64,000 bases of DNA from Monosporascus cannonballus (Eukaryota; Ascomycota; Sordariomycetes; Xylariales). Shown piece after piece: positions 36,294 through 48,636 of this stretch. Positions within the stretch are counted from its first letter, which is position 1, and each line of letters opens with the position of its first letter. Position numbers and translations under genes: made by a program. The notes under the pieces are model-generated. The model saw nothing but the letters and a program-made list of their open reading frames with translations. It did no database searches and was not told the DNA's origin. The DNA lies in NCBI GenBank assembly GCA_004154925.1, contig QJNS01000001.1, positions 434,001 to 498,000 on the forward strand. The letters run 5' to 3'.

Positions 36294-36328
36294 GCGGGGG
36301 GGGGGGGGGCGCGCCAGTNNNNNNNNNN

Positions 36329-36360
<32 letters not shown>

Positions 36361-36381
36361 ACCCCACCCCCCGCGGGGGGG
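36294..36381. other. assembly gap flanked by homopolymer G and C
   Basis: Ten N at 36319-36328. To the left is a G-run followed by GGCGCGCCAGT; to the right a C-run of about 30, then CCGC and a G-run to 36381. Homopolymers of this kind are typical where a contig end was joined. Order, orientation and distance across this point are unsupported by the sequence. Another G-run with GGCGCGCC occurs near 36000. Confidence 0.95.
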
Positions 36382-36706
36382 GGGGAGAGCTCCACTTCTT
36401 GCTTAAAGAGGGGCTAACGCGATAACCGCTTCATTGACTTGATAACTGTACCTAATCGCATTAAGCCAAGCTGGATACGCACATAAAGAGTCTTGTTACT
36501 CGGTTGCTACAACTGAATCTGGTCTGTGCTCCCATGTCCATCAGATTATCGGGTGAATTTTTCTTTGGGCTGGAGCTGTCGAGGAATGATATCAACAGCA
36601 GCCTAGCCTCCGACACCCGCAAACCTGACAGAGATTCCTGATCCCGCGCTACGGAAAGTTAACAGGAACTACCACAAGGCCATCAGGGAGCCACGGTTAT
36701 TTGAAG

Positions 36707-38542
36707 ATGGCATCCATGTTTGAGCAGTCCGGAAGCGGGACTCTTTTCCTGGGCGGCCAAAAGATATCTGGTGCCGATATTAGAGATCAGAATGGTGAGA
36801 AATGACGGCCTAGATCCGGTCACTTGATACCTTGCTAACGCCCCCCCTTTTTTTTTTTTACTTAGTTCTCGCTACGCAAGCTATCGCGAACGTTGTCAAG
36901 AGCTCTTTCGGACCGAGTGGCCTAGATAAGATGATGGTGGACGACATCGGAGTAGGTGTTCTACAACGCAGTCTTGCTCACAGAGACAGATATTGACTTC
37001 CGGGGGGCGTAGGACGTCACGGTCACAAACGACGGCGCAACTATTCTGAGTTTACTAGATGTTGAACATCCCGCCGGCAAGATCCTCGTCGACCTGGCAC
37101 ACCAACAAGACAAGGAGGTGGGCGATGGCACGACTTCGGTGGTTTTAATCGCTGCTGAGCTCCTACGGCGGGCAAATGAGCTGATGAAGAACCGGATACA
37201 CCCCACGACCATCATTACAGGTTACCGTCTAGCGTTGAGGGAGGCTGTCAAGTACATGAACGAGAACGTCAGCACGAAGGTGGAAAACCTTGGCCGAGAT
37301 TCGCTCATCAACATTGCGAAGACGTCCATGTCCAGCAAGATCATCGGCGCCGACTCTGATTTCTTCGCCAACATGGCTGTTGATGCTATGCAGGCTGTGA
37401 AGACGACCAACAACCGCGGCGAAGTTAAGTACCCGGTGAAAGCTGTCAACATCCTGAAGGCGCACGGCAAGGGGGCTACGGAGTCCGTATTGGTCCAGGG
37501 CTATGCTCTGAACTGTACCGTCGCATCTCAAGCTATGACTACGAGAGTGCTGGACGCCAAAATTGCAGTTCTAGACATGAACTTTCAGAAGGAGCGCATG
37601 AAGCTGGGTGTGCAGATCACCGTCGACGACCCCCAACAGCTGGAACAGATCCGCCAGCGGGAGGCCGGAATGGTTATTGAAAGGATCGAGATGATACTGA
37701 AGGCCGGCGCGAATGTTGTATTAACTACGAAGGGTATCGACGACATGTGCCTGAAGCTCTTCGTTGAGCGGGGTGCTATGGCTGTCAGACGATGCAAGAA
37801 GGAGGATCTGAGGCGGATCGCCAAGGCGACAGGTGCTACCCTGCTTAGCACACTATCTGACTTGAACGGCGACGAAAAATTTGAGCCCTCCTATCTCGGC
37901 CACGCCGACGAAGTCGTCCAGGAGCGCATTTCAGATGACGAGTGCATACTGATCAAGGGAACTAAGACACACTCCTCCGCTTCTATCCTTCTACGCGGAC
38001 CGAACGATTTCCAACTCGACGAGATGGAGCGATCGGTGCACGACTCCTTATGCGCCGTCAAGCGCACTCTCGAAAGTGGCAGCATCGTGCCTGGGGGTGG
38101 CGCGGTCGAGACAGCGCTACACATTTACCTGGAGGAGTTCGCCGGCACCGTTGGCTCGAGAGAGCAGCTGGCAATCGGCGAGTTCGCCCAGTCTCTACTC
38201 GTCATTCCCAAGACCCTTGCCGTAAACGCGGCCAAGGATGCGAGCGAACTTGTAGCCCAGTTACGGTCACGGCACGCCTTGTCGCAGAGGACACAAGATG
38301 GCGAAGCTAATGAGGACGAGAAGATGGTCGCCCGCAAGAAGGGTTACAAAAACTATGGTCTCGACTTGTCGAAGGGGAAGCTTGTGGATGAGATTAAGGC
38401 GGGCGTGCTGGAACCGAGCATGAGCAAGGTCCGGCAACTGAAGAGCGCCGTGGAAGCATGTATCAGCATCATGAGAATCGACACCCTGATCAAGCTGGAT
38501 CCGGAAGAGCGCGGAGAGCAGGACGACGGCCACGGCCACTGA
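36707..38542 (+). CDS. CCT1: T-complex protein 1 subunit alpha (CCT1)
   Basis: Subunit of the cytosolic chaperonin that folds actin and tubulin. Three exons are apparent: 36707-36794, 36866-36951 and 37013-38542, giving 567 residues, the usual size. Introns are 71 and 61 bp with GT..AG ends, and the first has a long T tract before its AG. Exon 1 reads [20 protein letters not shown]; exon 3 begins [20 protein letters not shown], an ATP-site motif. [15 protein letters not shown] follows, carrying the catalytic Asp region. GGGAVE and the near-terminal [11 protein letters not shown] are also typical. The start is the first ATG and matches the family N-terminus. The gene looks intact. It starts only about 380 bases right of the assembly gap. 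Confidence 0.95.
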
Positions 38543-39565
38543 TAGGAAGGCATGGATGACGGTGGGGGTAGGCGCTAGGAGTCCAATAGAAGGCACTATG
38601 CTAGATGGAGGCATCAGTTTTGATCTCGAGGCCGGGGGAAGACCCGCCTTATTGGATTCTGCCCTCAAGAAAAGATTTAGTTGCATGGTCTTGCTCCACG
38701 CGGAAGCAGTCTCCATGTTGGAACGGCGGCACGCGCTAACTCTCGGTATTCGGAGCGGTTTGCATCGGCAGAGCCCCACCACGATAACAAAAGTCAGCGG
38801 ATTATCACATTCCTAAGCTGCGCTCCGACTCACAGCTCCTTGCATAGTGGAGGGACCCTTGTCCCTTGACGTTAGGTACTTGCCGTAGAGTAAGCCGATG
38901 ACGTTCGGCTTCGATGCTGTTCGACGTCGATTCGATCCCCGTGACCCGGTGCCTCCAATGACCACCCGAGCCTTGACTAAACGATTGAGACTAGGTTGCC
39001 GGCCGATCGGACGTCGAGTGCGGAACGAGCTTCACTACTTCACCGAACCCACATACTTATTTTGCTCTATATAATACACACCAAGCCCACAACGCAACCG
39101 CATCCACCAGCTGTTGCTGACACATGACTATTTGTGGAAGCGCATTGGATGTTGTCAGCCCTTTCCATTCGAAATACACCCCTTCTTTATACCAGTGGTC
39201 ATCGTCGTTCAAACAAGTTCCTTGGTACGGAGTGGAGCCGGAACGTCTTACAAATTTCTATATTTGGCGCCCTGCATCCCGCCGACAGGCTTATTGTTGA
39301 CTCCGGCTTTCGTAGAAGCCCAAAGCCATACCCCTTGACCCGGATCGTCCCCCGCTGTCACCTACGCCGCAACAAGGACAGGCGTCAGGATCACCAAGCC
39401 TAGCCGAATACCAGTTTCTCGGCACCCTGCGATCTGTTAGTGGCACAGGCCAAGGCTCCGTTCCCTCTCCTTCTCCCGCCCATCCGTCTCCCGAACCCAA
39501 ACATCCTACGAAACGCCGAACGGAAGAAGCCCGTTGAGCTCTAGTTTATTAGCCACTCAGCCAAG
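38543..39565. other. intergenic stretch between CCT1 and the LYC1-like gene
   Basis: Short frames only. The last 200 bases before 39566 are pyrimidine-rich on the plus strand, with CTCTCC and CCGTCTCCC strings, as expected of a fungal promoter and 5' leader. No TATA box stands out there. Confidence 0.5.
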
Positions 39566-40951
39566 ATGGGATCCCAAATCGACGACATCAGCAAGGCCCC
39601 GGAGCTGGAGCTCCTCCCGGACGCCTCGTCCAGGACGCTCGTCCTCACGCACCCGACGGACAAGGAGAAGCGCCGCACCTGGACGCGCAACCACCGCGAG
39701 TGGGGCGGGCCCCTCAGCCTCGAGAAGTACCTCGAGCGGGAGCCTTACCTGACCACCATCCCGCTGGCCCGGGACGGCGGTATAACGCACTGGATCCTGA
39801 GCACTACCACGTCCCCGGAGCCGGACCAGAAGCAGCAGCAGCGCCCGGTCCTCGCGTCCTGCGAGACCATCCGCAAGCGCGTGCTCGTCGCCAGGCCTGG
39901 GTCGGGAGCCCAGGGGGGAGACGGCGGCGCCGTGGTGGAAGAGGCTACCGGCGACGGCATCGGGTCCGTGTACACGTACCAGGAGTTCCGGGGGCGGTCG
40001 TACGCGGCGCGGATGCTGCGGGAGCTGGGCGAGACATTGCGGACGTGGCCCAAGTCAGGAGCGCCGGCCAACGGGGCCGACGGAGACGGAAAGAAGGGGG
40101 AAGACGCGGTGTGCTCCGCGCTCTGGTCGGACATCGGGAAGGTCTTCTACGCCAAGAAGGGCTGGGTACCGTTCCCGAGCGTGCACGCGTCGTTCCCCCC
40201 TCTGCCGCCAACATCTACATCTACATCTACGTCCGGCGGCCGCGCTCAGGTCCCGCTCGAGCCCATAACCTACGCGAACCTCGCCTCCTTCACCTCCCTC
40301 GACGAATCCCTCCTGCGGCGCCGGCTCGCGCGCACGGCGGCGCAGACGCGGCGCCCCGCCTTCGCGTTCGCGCCCGACCACGACGCGCTGCGCTGGCACC
40401 TGTTCCGGGAGTCGTGCATCGCGTCGCTGGTGCACGGGGGGTCGGCGGACCCCTCCGCGTGGGCGGCGGAAAGGATAGCCAAGGGCGTCGCCGCGGGCCC
40501 CGAGGGTCGCCGCGTGTGGGCCGTCTGGGCGAGGAACTACGTGACGGCGCCCCCGGACAGGGGCGACGATAGCGACGAGGCGGAGGCGGCGCGCGGCAAG
40601 AACGCGCTGTACATACTGCGGCTGGTCGTGGAGGGGTACGACGAGGACGCGCCGCTGGAGGGGCAGGAGGGCGGCGCGAAGGAGGAAGAGAAGGAGGAGC
40701 TGGCGGCGGCGTTCGGGGCCGTCGTGGACGCGGCGCGCGCCGAGGCGGCGGCCTGGGGGCTTGGCAAGGTCGACCTCTGGAACCCGACGCCGCTGGTGTG
40801 CGGTCTACTGGCGCGCTGCGGCACCGAGGAGCTGCCGCACGAGTGGGTCGAGCGCGAGGGGGAGAGCATCCCCTCGCTCATGTGGTACGGCGCCGGGGAG
40901 GACGTCGGGGAGGTCGACTGGGTGGCCAGCGAGAAGTACTGCTGGTGCTGA
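39566..40951 (+). CDS. LYC1-like GNAT-family acetyltransferase
   Basis: A single-exon protein of 461 residues. The N-terminal half carries a GNAT acetyl-CoA-binding signature, SVYTYQEFRGRSYAARMLRE (about residues 133-152), where the R-G-R-x-Y-A loop is the pyrophosphate-binding turn. This is followed by SDIGKVFYAKKGWVPFPS, the family's ending of the GNAT fold. The C-terminal half holds the fungal LYC1 C-terminal domain (WHLFRESCIASL, then VWAVWARNYV and LYILRLV). In Yarrowia, LYC1 acetylates lysine in its catabolism; activity here is inferred from family only. GC content is very high (about 70%), with Gly/Glu-rich insertions, but the frame is clean. The neighbour upstream, CCT1, is co-directional but unrelated in function. 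Confidence 0.8.
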   Translation: MGSQIDDISKAPELELLPDASSRTLVLTHPTDKEKRRTWTRNHREWGGPLSLEKYLEREPYLTTIPLARDGGITHWILSTTTSPEPDQKQQQRPVLASCETIRKRVLVARPGSGAQGGDGGAVVEEATGDGIGSVYTYQEFRGRSYAARMLRELGETLRTWPKSGAPANGADGDGKKGEDAVCSALWSDIGKVFYAKKGWVPFPSVHASFPPLPPTSTSTSTSGGRAQVPLEPITYANLASFTSLDESLLRRRLARTAAQTRRPAFAFAPDHDALRWHLFRESCIASLVHGGSADPSAWAAERIAKGVAAGPEGRRVWAVWARNYVTAPPDRGDDSDEAEAARGKNALYILRLVVEGYDEDAPLEGQEGGAKEEEKEELAAAFGAVVDAARAEAAAWGLGKVDLWNPTPLVCGLLARCGTEELPHEWVEREGESIPSLMWYGAGEDVGEVDWVASEKYCWC

Positions 40952-41571
40952 TTGAGCTGGGAGCTCGAAACCGGTCATATCTTTCCTTGCTTTCAGCAGG
41001 GTTTGTTTGTTGCGAAATTCAGTCCGTGGGCCGGGGGGACCGCATGGTCAAGATTGATCGATGTGGCGAATGGGAGGAGGAGATATATGCATGGGCTTCG
41101 AACAAGAGGAAGCAACATGCATTCCTGTAACATTCCTCTACGCTTACCGATGATTGCTGTAGAGTGACTATAGAGAGTGAATGGGAAACGTGGACATCAA
41201 AGCAATTCCGAACGGAAAGCGTGGCAACAGGACTTCTTGATCATACATATATCCCTGTAGCACAAGGCACGACATGTCACGTCCTTGTCCATCACAGAAG
41301 CCGGTTAAGAGGATGGGGAGAAGGAGTAATATCATTATGGGCGGCCCTCAACACCGACCAATGCTACCATGATCACTTTGTATAGTGTAGTTTCCGATGC
41401 GGGCTCCTTCACAAACAGTCCAAAGCCGCGGCGGAAAGAATGATGGCACTTCCACCCTGTGTCCTTCTTCGTCATAACATAGGGAAGACGCCGGTGACTC
41501 TACGACGACCACGGGAGACACTCACGATGGTCCGTTTCTGCCCTTGCTTTCTTCGCAGGCAAGGATGGTGC
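40952..41571. other. intergenic stretch between convergent genes
   Basis: Lies between the 3' ends of the LYC1-like gene (plus) and the RBR ligase (minus). No family signature is visible; presumably the two 3' untranslated regions. Confidence 0.5.
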
Positions 41572-44079
41572 TTAAGACGCTGCTGGTGCTTGCCCCTGTG
41601 GTGAATTCGCACCTTGGTTAGGGCTACGGTGATTTCGCGCCGCCACGGCCGGAATCAGGGGCGGAGCAAGAACTGGGTCGCCCATGAAGTCTGAGGGATC
41701 CCAATGCAGTTGCTCCTGGTCTCTGTTAGCTTGCATATCGTAATCCCTCATGTACCGCATCCGGCGTCGCTCATAATATGGATCCCAGTGTGGAACGTTC
41801 CGAAAAGGTTGAAACGGAACAGGCTGCCATACCTGGTCATCGGCTTGCAGCAACTCTTCCAGCATAGCCGCGTTCAGGTCGAACATTATGGGCCATCCTT
41901 CCAATCGTGGGTTATGTGGACGGTGGAGTCGGAGTTGTGGATTTGACCGACCTAAATTGCGGTCTCGTATCGGCTGGTGAACTTGTCCTCCGGCAAATAG
42001 TCCTGCGGGTACAGCAGGAGGATCTGCCAAGAATCTAGGAAGAGCCGGGCCCGCAGCGGGAGGGTGACGCTCCGCGTAAGGCAAAGGAATTACTGGTGAC
42101 GGAGCTAGCACTTTATTACATCAGCATCGAGAGCGTTTTAGACTGGGAATCTGCGACGGTCCTCACGATTTCGAGGCTGGGGAATTTCCAACCGTGCAGC
42201 GTTCGGGGCTGGCCCAGGAGGGACCCGCCCTGGGACTCGGCGATGGGGCATCGGAGCTGGTGGGGGGGCAGGCCGGGCCTGTTGTTGGTGCCGTTGCACA
42301 GCTGCTTGTAGAGCAATGCGGCGCACGACTCCTCCGGCTGCCTGAACCCGATTTGCTCTCTGCTGCTGGCCAGGGTCTTTCCCTGCACGTAGTTTCTCAT
42401 CGTGTTCGACCTCCTTGGACAAGTTAAACTGTAAGGCTTCGCTGTCCTAAATATTAAATGTTACCGGTCAGCAAACCATAACTTACAGGGGGGCGAGAGC
42501 AAGATTTCCGTCGAGTGGACCTTGTTCGGGGGGTAATTACCACATCGGGCCTCTCCTGGGTCACCTTCTGCCGTGCGGCCTCCTCAGCCCGTTGAACTTC
42601 GTCCCGATGGCGCTGTTCGGTAGAATCAAAGAGAGGACATTGTCCACTCTTACCACCCCTTGATGTGTCGTTGAAGTGACTATAGTCCTTAACCGTTTCC
42701 CGGCAGATGTAACACTGAATGGTACGGCATCGAGTGCAGGTGATCTTGTTGCAGCCATCCTCCTTCACAAACGGGTTTCGGCCTGGTATTCAGCGGTTAG
42801 TGTCCAGGAAGAGAACCAAACCTGTTTGTCGATTAGCGATACGCTTACATTTGTTGCATTTACGGATAAGAGCTTCGCTCATGGCCTCCTCGATCTCTCG
42901 GCGAGCTGTCAGCCCTTCTTCCCGCGCCGCCTCAGCACAGCTCTTTGGGATATGGGTTTCTTTGCGACAAAGACGACAGCTGACCCTCCTACAGCCAGGC
43001 ATCTCGCAACGGAACTCCTTGTCTTCATCGACAGGGGGATACTCTGCAGCGTATGAACAAAAAGGGCAAGTCTCGAGGCTCTCAATACCAGCCTCCCTCA
43101 ACACTGCCTCCTGCTCAATCCGGTCCAGGGCTGTACGCAGAGCCTTATCTAGAAACCGCTTCCTCTGAGTGTAGGAAAACCCTCCAGAACACCCGTCCAT
43201 GGACATACACTTCAGCTCGTATTTGGAGTAGCCAACCTGGGTCTCTGCCTGTCGCTTTAGGCAACTCCCACAGAAGAAATGGACCATTTCGCCATCACAC
43301 TGAGCCATCCGGTTAAGTGCTTGCTCGTCATAGCAACAGCCACATTCGGCGGTTTGTCCACTCAGCTGTGCCCTGACGAAGTTAGCCTGCTCCTCTGCCT
43401 CGGCAACGGTCTTGGCATCTTTGTGAGCGCGTAGCTCTCTGGCTGCACGGAGCTCGTCAAGCGCTGCTTTCTCCTCGGCAGGGTACGAGCTGTAATCGAA
43501 GCTGGAAAAGTTTTCTGGCGTGTAAGCATTCATAGATTTCGTTGGGGCTTTCTTGGGTTGCCACGGGGGATTTTGGTTGTCCCAATTGCGAGTTACTTCG
43601 TCCATATGTGCGTAGGCATCGAAGAGGGAGCGTTTAGCTAAGAGGATGCTCCAGACCGACCTAGTCGGCGCTCTAGGGAAATCTTGGCATAATAGAAACT
43701 TGGCCATCTCGCGATACCTTTTGCTGGAGAAATTTGGGGTGTACTCCGGTTTCGCGATCTGAGATCTTACAGTGCTTGCGGCCTGAGGCTCTTTCGGGTT
43801 GGCGGCCTCATCACCACTGTCTACATCGCTGATATCGTCATTCACGCCCCTCTTTCGCTTCAGAGGGTTATCCGAATATCGTGTCGGGTATTTCTGGCCA
43901 TTCTCTTGTTGATCCAGGATGGCCCAAATAATGGAATCGGGGTCATGGCCGTATTGAGAGGCTAAGTCGTCCAGGTGGTTCGGACAAATGTCAGGGAAGA
44001 CAGTGAGCACGGAATCTTTGCAAGAGACCCTAGGCGCCTCTATATCATCCGGCAGATCGATCACGTTGAGTTCGTCCAT
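41572..44079 (-). CDS. RING-IBR-RING (RBR) E3 ubiquitin ligase, RNF216-like
   Basis: Four minus-strand exons fit: 44079-42849, 42782-42487, 42446-42167 and 42104-41572. They total 2340 bases, 779 residues. Introns are 66, 40 and 62 bp; donors are GTAAGC, GTAAGT and GTGAGG. For intron 2 an alternative in-frame acceptor would make it 58 bp. RING1 is at about residues 246-297 (ECGCCYDEQAL, HFFCGSCLKRQ). The IBR is at about 338-381 (ETCPFCSYAAEYPPVDEDKE, CRLCRKETHIPKSC), and RING2 starts at about 408 (RKCNKCRNPFVKEDGCNKIT across intron 1). RING2's Cys after CNKITC-type spacing would carry the ubiquitin thioester. The motif wording matches the TRIAD3/RNF216 branch. The C-terminal 250 residues are Pro/Gln/Arg-rich and probably disordered. 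Confidence 0.85.
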
Positions 44080-44449
44080 AGTTATCTGCCGAGACCACTG
44101 TGCCGATTTGGACGAAGAGCGGGGTAGTCCTACTATGAGATGTTAGTAAAGCGTGGGGGGGAGGATGGCGGCCGAGGATAATGAGGGCAGTCACCTGGGT
44201 GGTGCCCGAGTCCATTGGAAAGCCTCAGGCGAATCCTTTCCTTTATTGCCCGGAGTTTGGACCAGATCCGTTGTCGCTTGTGATACATTAGTAGAATGAT
44301 AAGAGGAACCGCCTTGGTTACTAAAGGTTTCAAGGTAGGAAAGAGACAGCACGGGCAAGCGCGGAACATCCGATGCAGGTGACTCTGAGGCAGGAGCCTT
44401 AGGCAAGTAAATATTGGCGGCTCAAAGCACCAGCGCCGTCGTTTCTTGC

Positions 44450-44872
44450 TCACTCATTTGCCAAATCACAAAATGCTAGGGAAGTGCATTTGCTGCATAT
44501 TAAAGATGCTGGGACAATGGTGTCGCCACATGCAGTAATGTCCGTTTGGGATATGTCGTCTTCGAAAGTTAAGTTATTCCAAGTTAATCCGGTGCATCGG
44601 AATGAAGATAGTGGGCAGGGTTCAACCCATACGGCTGTGGCCATGACATTAGACTCCCCCTGGCTAGAGTTGTCATACTGGACGGCGGGAGGGCCAAAAC
44701 ATTGGGAACACGGCAATTCCCATTGGGCGGACTGGACATAAGGTTGTGAAGGTTCACGGATTAATCGTATTAATCCAGTTGAAGGGGCTTGGATGTCGGG
44801 AGATGAGTAGCTACCTAGCCAAAAAGGGGTGACACGACGCATCTCCCAGCCATCAACTCTGACAGCATTCAT
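44450..44872 (-). CDS. hypothetical 140-residue protein
   Basis: I do not recognise it. The minus-strand frame starts MNAVRVDGWEMRRV and has several Cys (PCSQCF, EPCPLSSFRC, ICSKCTSLAFC) in CxxC-like pairs. It lacks a signal peptide or membrane segment. It lies about 370 bases upstream of the RBR ligase start, in the same direction, and could be an unrelated small gene or a relic. The coding evidence is only its length and Cys pairing. Confidence 0.3.
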   Translation of the reverse strand: MNAVRVDGWEMRRVTPFWLGSYSSPDIQAPSTGLIRLIREPSQPYVQSAQWELPCSQCFGPPAVQYDNSSQGESNVMATAVWVEPCPLSSFRCTGLTWNNLTFEDDISQTDITACGDTIVPASLICSKCTSLAFCDLANE

Positions 44873-47800
44873 AACTGCATTTTGAATATCATCGCGCCGC
44901 CGGAAGTGCAGGGTACGGGCGATGACTCATATATAATATAGATCGCAGAGGAAAATAGGGAGCAGAGAACACTTACAGATGCTTAATATGCAAGAAGCCA
45001 GAATGCCGATTAAGCCAGACTAGTTTGCCAAGTTCAAAAGTCAACCGGTCAGGCGACGGACAGGATTCGCTAACCCAGATGGCATTCGTTGCAGCCGCAG
45101 TCAGATTATCGCAACGAGAGACGGTACGACAGCGACGTAGGTGCTGCGGTACACGGCAATCACGATATCACTCACGACTCCCAGTTAGGCCATAAAAATG
45201 AATATAATGTCGCAGCCCAAAAGCTTGCGATCATAGCGAGGCTAGGATTCACTTGAGGTGAGGTTGAACGCGACTGTAATGAGGCCACTCACGAGCGCAT
45301 TGGCAGACAGGGGTCGTTGATCATATGTTGGTGCCATTCAATATTGGAGGTGGCACGCGGGGTAATGGTTATCCGCCCTCCCGTGTCACCAAGGCTACTA
45401 CGACATGAGACGTGTAAATGTTACATTATGTCACTTACATGTGCTAGGTAAGTAGAGACAGGGTGCTCAATGTTCAATGCACACACCATGCAGTTATCTA
45501 GACATGTGGAGAGGCTACCCAGTACTAGCACACCAACCCAACCTTAGAAGGGCTTGCAAGTCTTCAACTTACGAATGGAGGCAGCAGTATCGGCCCCAAA
45601 CCCCAAACCCCAAACGACAGACATCGCAAAGGACAGAGAACTAACATGAGATACCAATTATCACAGTTGTTACGAAATGTAGATAGATACGTCATCTAAG
45701 TAGTTCATCCTAGAATCAATCTACCGAGATAAGTATGTGCATTGATAGCTAAGTTACGAGCATTGATCCCAAGGCCCCCCGTTGCAGTAACATATACAGA
45801 GGATTTTTGTAATTAGTGGATATACACGGCCCAGGCATTTATGAGGTCTCTGATTTGATTCGCTGATGCATTAGATCATGTTGCGACGCACCAAAATTGT
45901 TAGATGAGGTACATAAGACACAATAATACTAAGGTTAGGATCATCACGTAACGGAAATCCTATGAATAAAGTTCTTAGCCACCGACCTATCCGCGCTCAG
46001 CCAGAAACAACAGGGCGGATGCAAAACTTATGTGTCACTTCCTAATAAACTGCATGGGAGATACAAAAGGCAACCATAAGCCAATCATGCCTCGTTGTTA
46101 AAGACGAGAAGATCGGGTCGTGCATAAACACCAACTGCAATAATATCCTTAGCATTATACCTGGAATGTCGCGATTGGGTACGACTCTACCCCGCGCCCA
46201 TACGCTTAAACGCCTAGCGTTAGCTGTAGATTAAAATTAGATCCACAGCAACCTAGTATTTTCTGCTATGGGCTGTTGCTTCACGTATGAAATAGTAACG
46301 TATCGGTATTTATCTAATACGAAGTCTTTCATACCATACTTATTCATGTCTATTATAAGGCTATATATCCTTATCCGCTTCGCCCTCCTAATGATAAACT
46401 TATGGAAGAACAACGATTGGAGTACTTTTATCAAACAGCGCATCTCTTTGTAAAAGGTGGGGTAAGGCGGGAAAAGGCCGCCCAGGGTTGAACCACATTA
46501 CTCCTTTACAACGTATAATGGGTAAGTCTAACATCCTCCGGCAGTATCTCTCCACGTATTAGAGGACCGTGACAATGTATTACATACTCTCATAACACTG
46601 CATCTGGGGCATATATGCATCCCGACACAGAGTATTGGTTTTTAGCCATCGGATTTGTATATCACTCCAAATTCAATATGTGTATGGGTAGACTGTGCAC
46701 AGATGCAATCACAAAGCCCTCACCCCTCTGGCTAGACCATATACAAGCATGACAGACATTAGTTTTCTAGCTTTGGACAATTTCGTCCCGTTTTAAATAG
46801 CGATACTGGAGATGTTGCTTGATTTAAAGCACCTTATGCCGTTAAACAGGTTGCTTCTGCTGTTCTGATGTCGGTTTACAGTTTACTAATAAATATGAAC
46901 CCTATGACGTTAAGTGCAACAAATTCTTAAATAGAGTTGCTGTTTCCGCTAGCGGAGTAATTCGTTAGCGATAATGTATATTGACCAAGTTCAAGACTGC
47001 TCCCAACGTTTCTAAGAGACCGTAGATCAAATAGAGTGTTCACTGGAGTGCCGGGGCTTCAACGTCTTAACTGGAAGTCAAACCAACTGAGGCTTGTAAG
47101 AGGAAGGACGGGAAGTTTTAACTCGCTAAAACCACAGCACAATTATCGGTAGACAGTTATGAAGCATGTTCAGGTAATAAACTTTTAAAGAATATAAGAC
47201 CGGCCGTTAGAGTGCTGTCCAATTCTATGTGACGGTCTTAGCTGAAACCCCTGGATCAACCCGGGGAATCTCTTCAATAAGCACAGCACAGTTCAGGACA
47301 TTGGTACCCCTTTTAGCGCCCAGGGGAACAGAAGTTAATTAAGCCGAACTTTTCTTTGGATTCTATCGGACTATCTGACGATGCATTGACGCCTCCCTTG
47401 CTCAGTTGATCTCAGTGACCGTCCTCCCCTCCCAGACCTCGAAGGCCAAAGGCCGGTCAGAAACACGTTTGCTCCAGGGATCCGCTTGGCAAGCAGGTAA
47501 ATTTAGGCCACCCACCTAGCCGGCTCCTTTCTTCCTCCTACCGTCCCCATTCCATCCACTACCTTATTCAATATCATTTTGGGTGGTGGCATAGGACTCC
47601 GTTACCTCCCTATGGTGTCACGTGGCAACAAGGGTGGTCCCGATGCTAGAGCAGGGACGTGTCCCCTTGTTTTCAGGTTTCTGCACAGTGTAGCTAGATA
47701 GGTTCTGCTGATGGGCATTCTTAACCGAGCGAAGCTGGTCTTATGGAGCGAGCCACTCCCCAGTAGCGTTGAGTAGCGTTCTTACAGCTATACATATATA

Positions 47801-48636
47801 TAACGCTGTAGCTATTTTTCAGTGTAAGTGCGTAATTATGCCAGGTTCTCTTCACATAGTCACGAGCTCTGGTAACGTAACATAACCGCTATGTCCAAGT
47901 AATGTTCTAGACAGTTTCGAAACCTTGCTGCCGTCGACTTGGCTATAATGGTCGGTAGGTACTTCGGAGGAAGGAGCCATACAGTGCGCCGAATGGGTGT
48001 TGAACTAGACTTCAGGGCCTGGCTTGCGCTTGTACCTAACATCTTCGTTATAAGTAGACCATGCAAAAGACCCTCTCTTTCTATAATGCCATGCAGCTCT
48101 AGAGAGAACTTCTAGGCCGTTATCTTGCACAGGACGATGAAAGAGAGCTCATGGTTGATATCGGGATCATAAGCCGATTACGTCATGTGATCAAACGAAT
48201 CACGAGGCTAAATCGAAATGTAGGCCGTCCCCTGATCAAGGAACCGATGTTTTGGTTCGACCCTGCTCGGTGTAACCGACTGCGAAGATAGCACGTAGTA
48301 GTCTCCTCAGTAACCCCAAGCTAACAGTCCTGTATACTGGGCGGGGGACCTTCGGGAGTGGAGGCCCTCGATCAACCCCACGATATCTAACTTTACTAGC
48401 CCTAATCCCTGTGGCATCCCCACGGCGCTGTCTCGACCCAGTCGGTTCATCCCCGGTCTGCTTTGTGGGCCCGACGCTAAAGACCTGGGAAACGAATCGC
48501 TCGGGAACCCTTTTGCCGATGAAACCGCCGTCTCGACAGCTTATAGAAATGACGCGAAGTCGATCATGGTGAGATGAGGACATGGAGCGTCGTGCGCATG
48601 CGTCAGAGACCTCGCAGTCAGCCTCAGGGAGTTACC
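44873..48636. other. 3.8-kb stretch without a recognisable gene
   Basis: Short frames only on both strands, mostly below 70 codons apart from one of 115 codons at 48236-48583 (minus) that shows no family motif. Composition is near average without the strong CpA depletion of the AT-rich blocks. It adjoins the decayed glycosidase, so it may be old eroded coding DNA. Confidence 0.5.

Noticed and set aside
38890..38960. GTCGATTCGATCCCC string resembling a tRNA T-arm
   Set aside because: No cloverleaf could be completed around it.
42783..42821. A 39-bp intron as the first intron of the RBR ligase
   Set aside because: A donor GTAAGC further upstream gives a 66-bp intron and restores the RING2 spacing CNKCRNPFVKEDG, so the short version was dropped.
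48236..48583. 115-codon minus-strand frame, Arg/Gly-rich; also considered as rRNA
   Set aside because: No conserved rRNA block and no protein family motif; probably a chance frame in GC-rich DNA.
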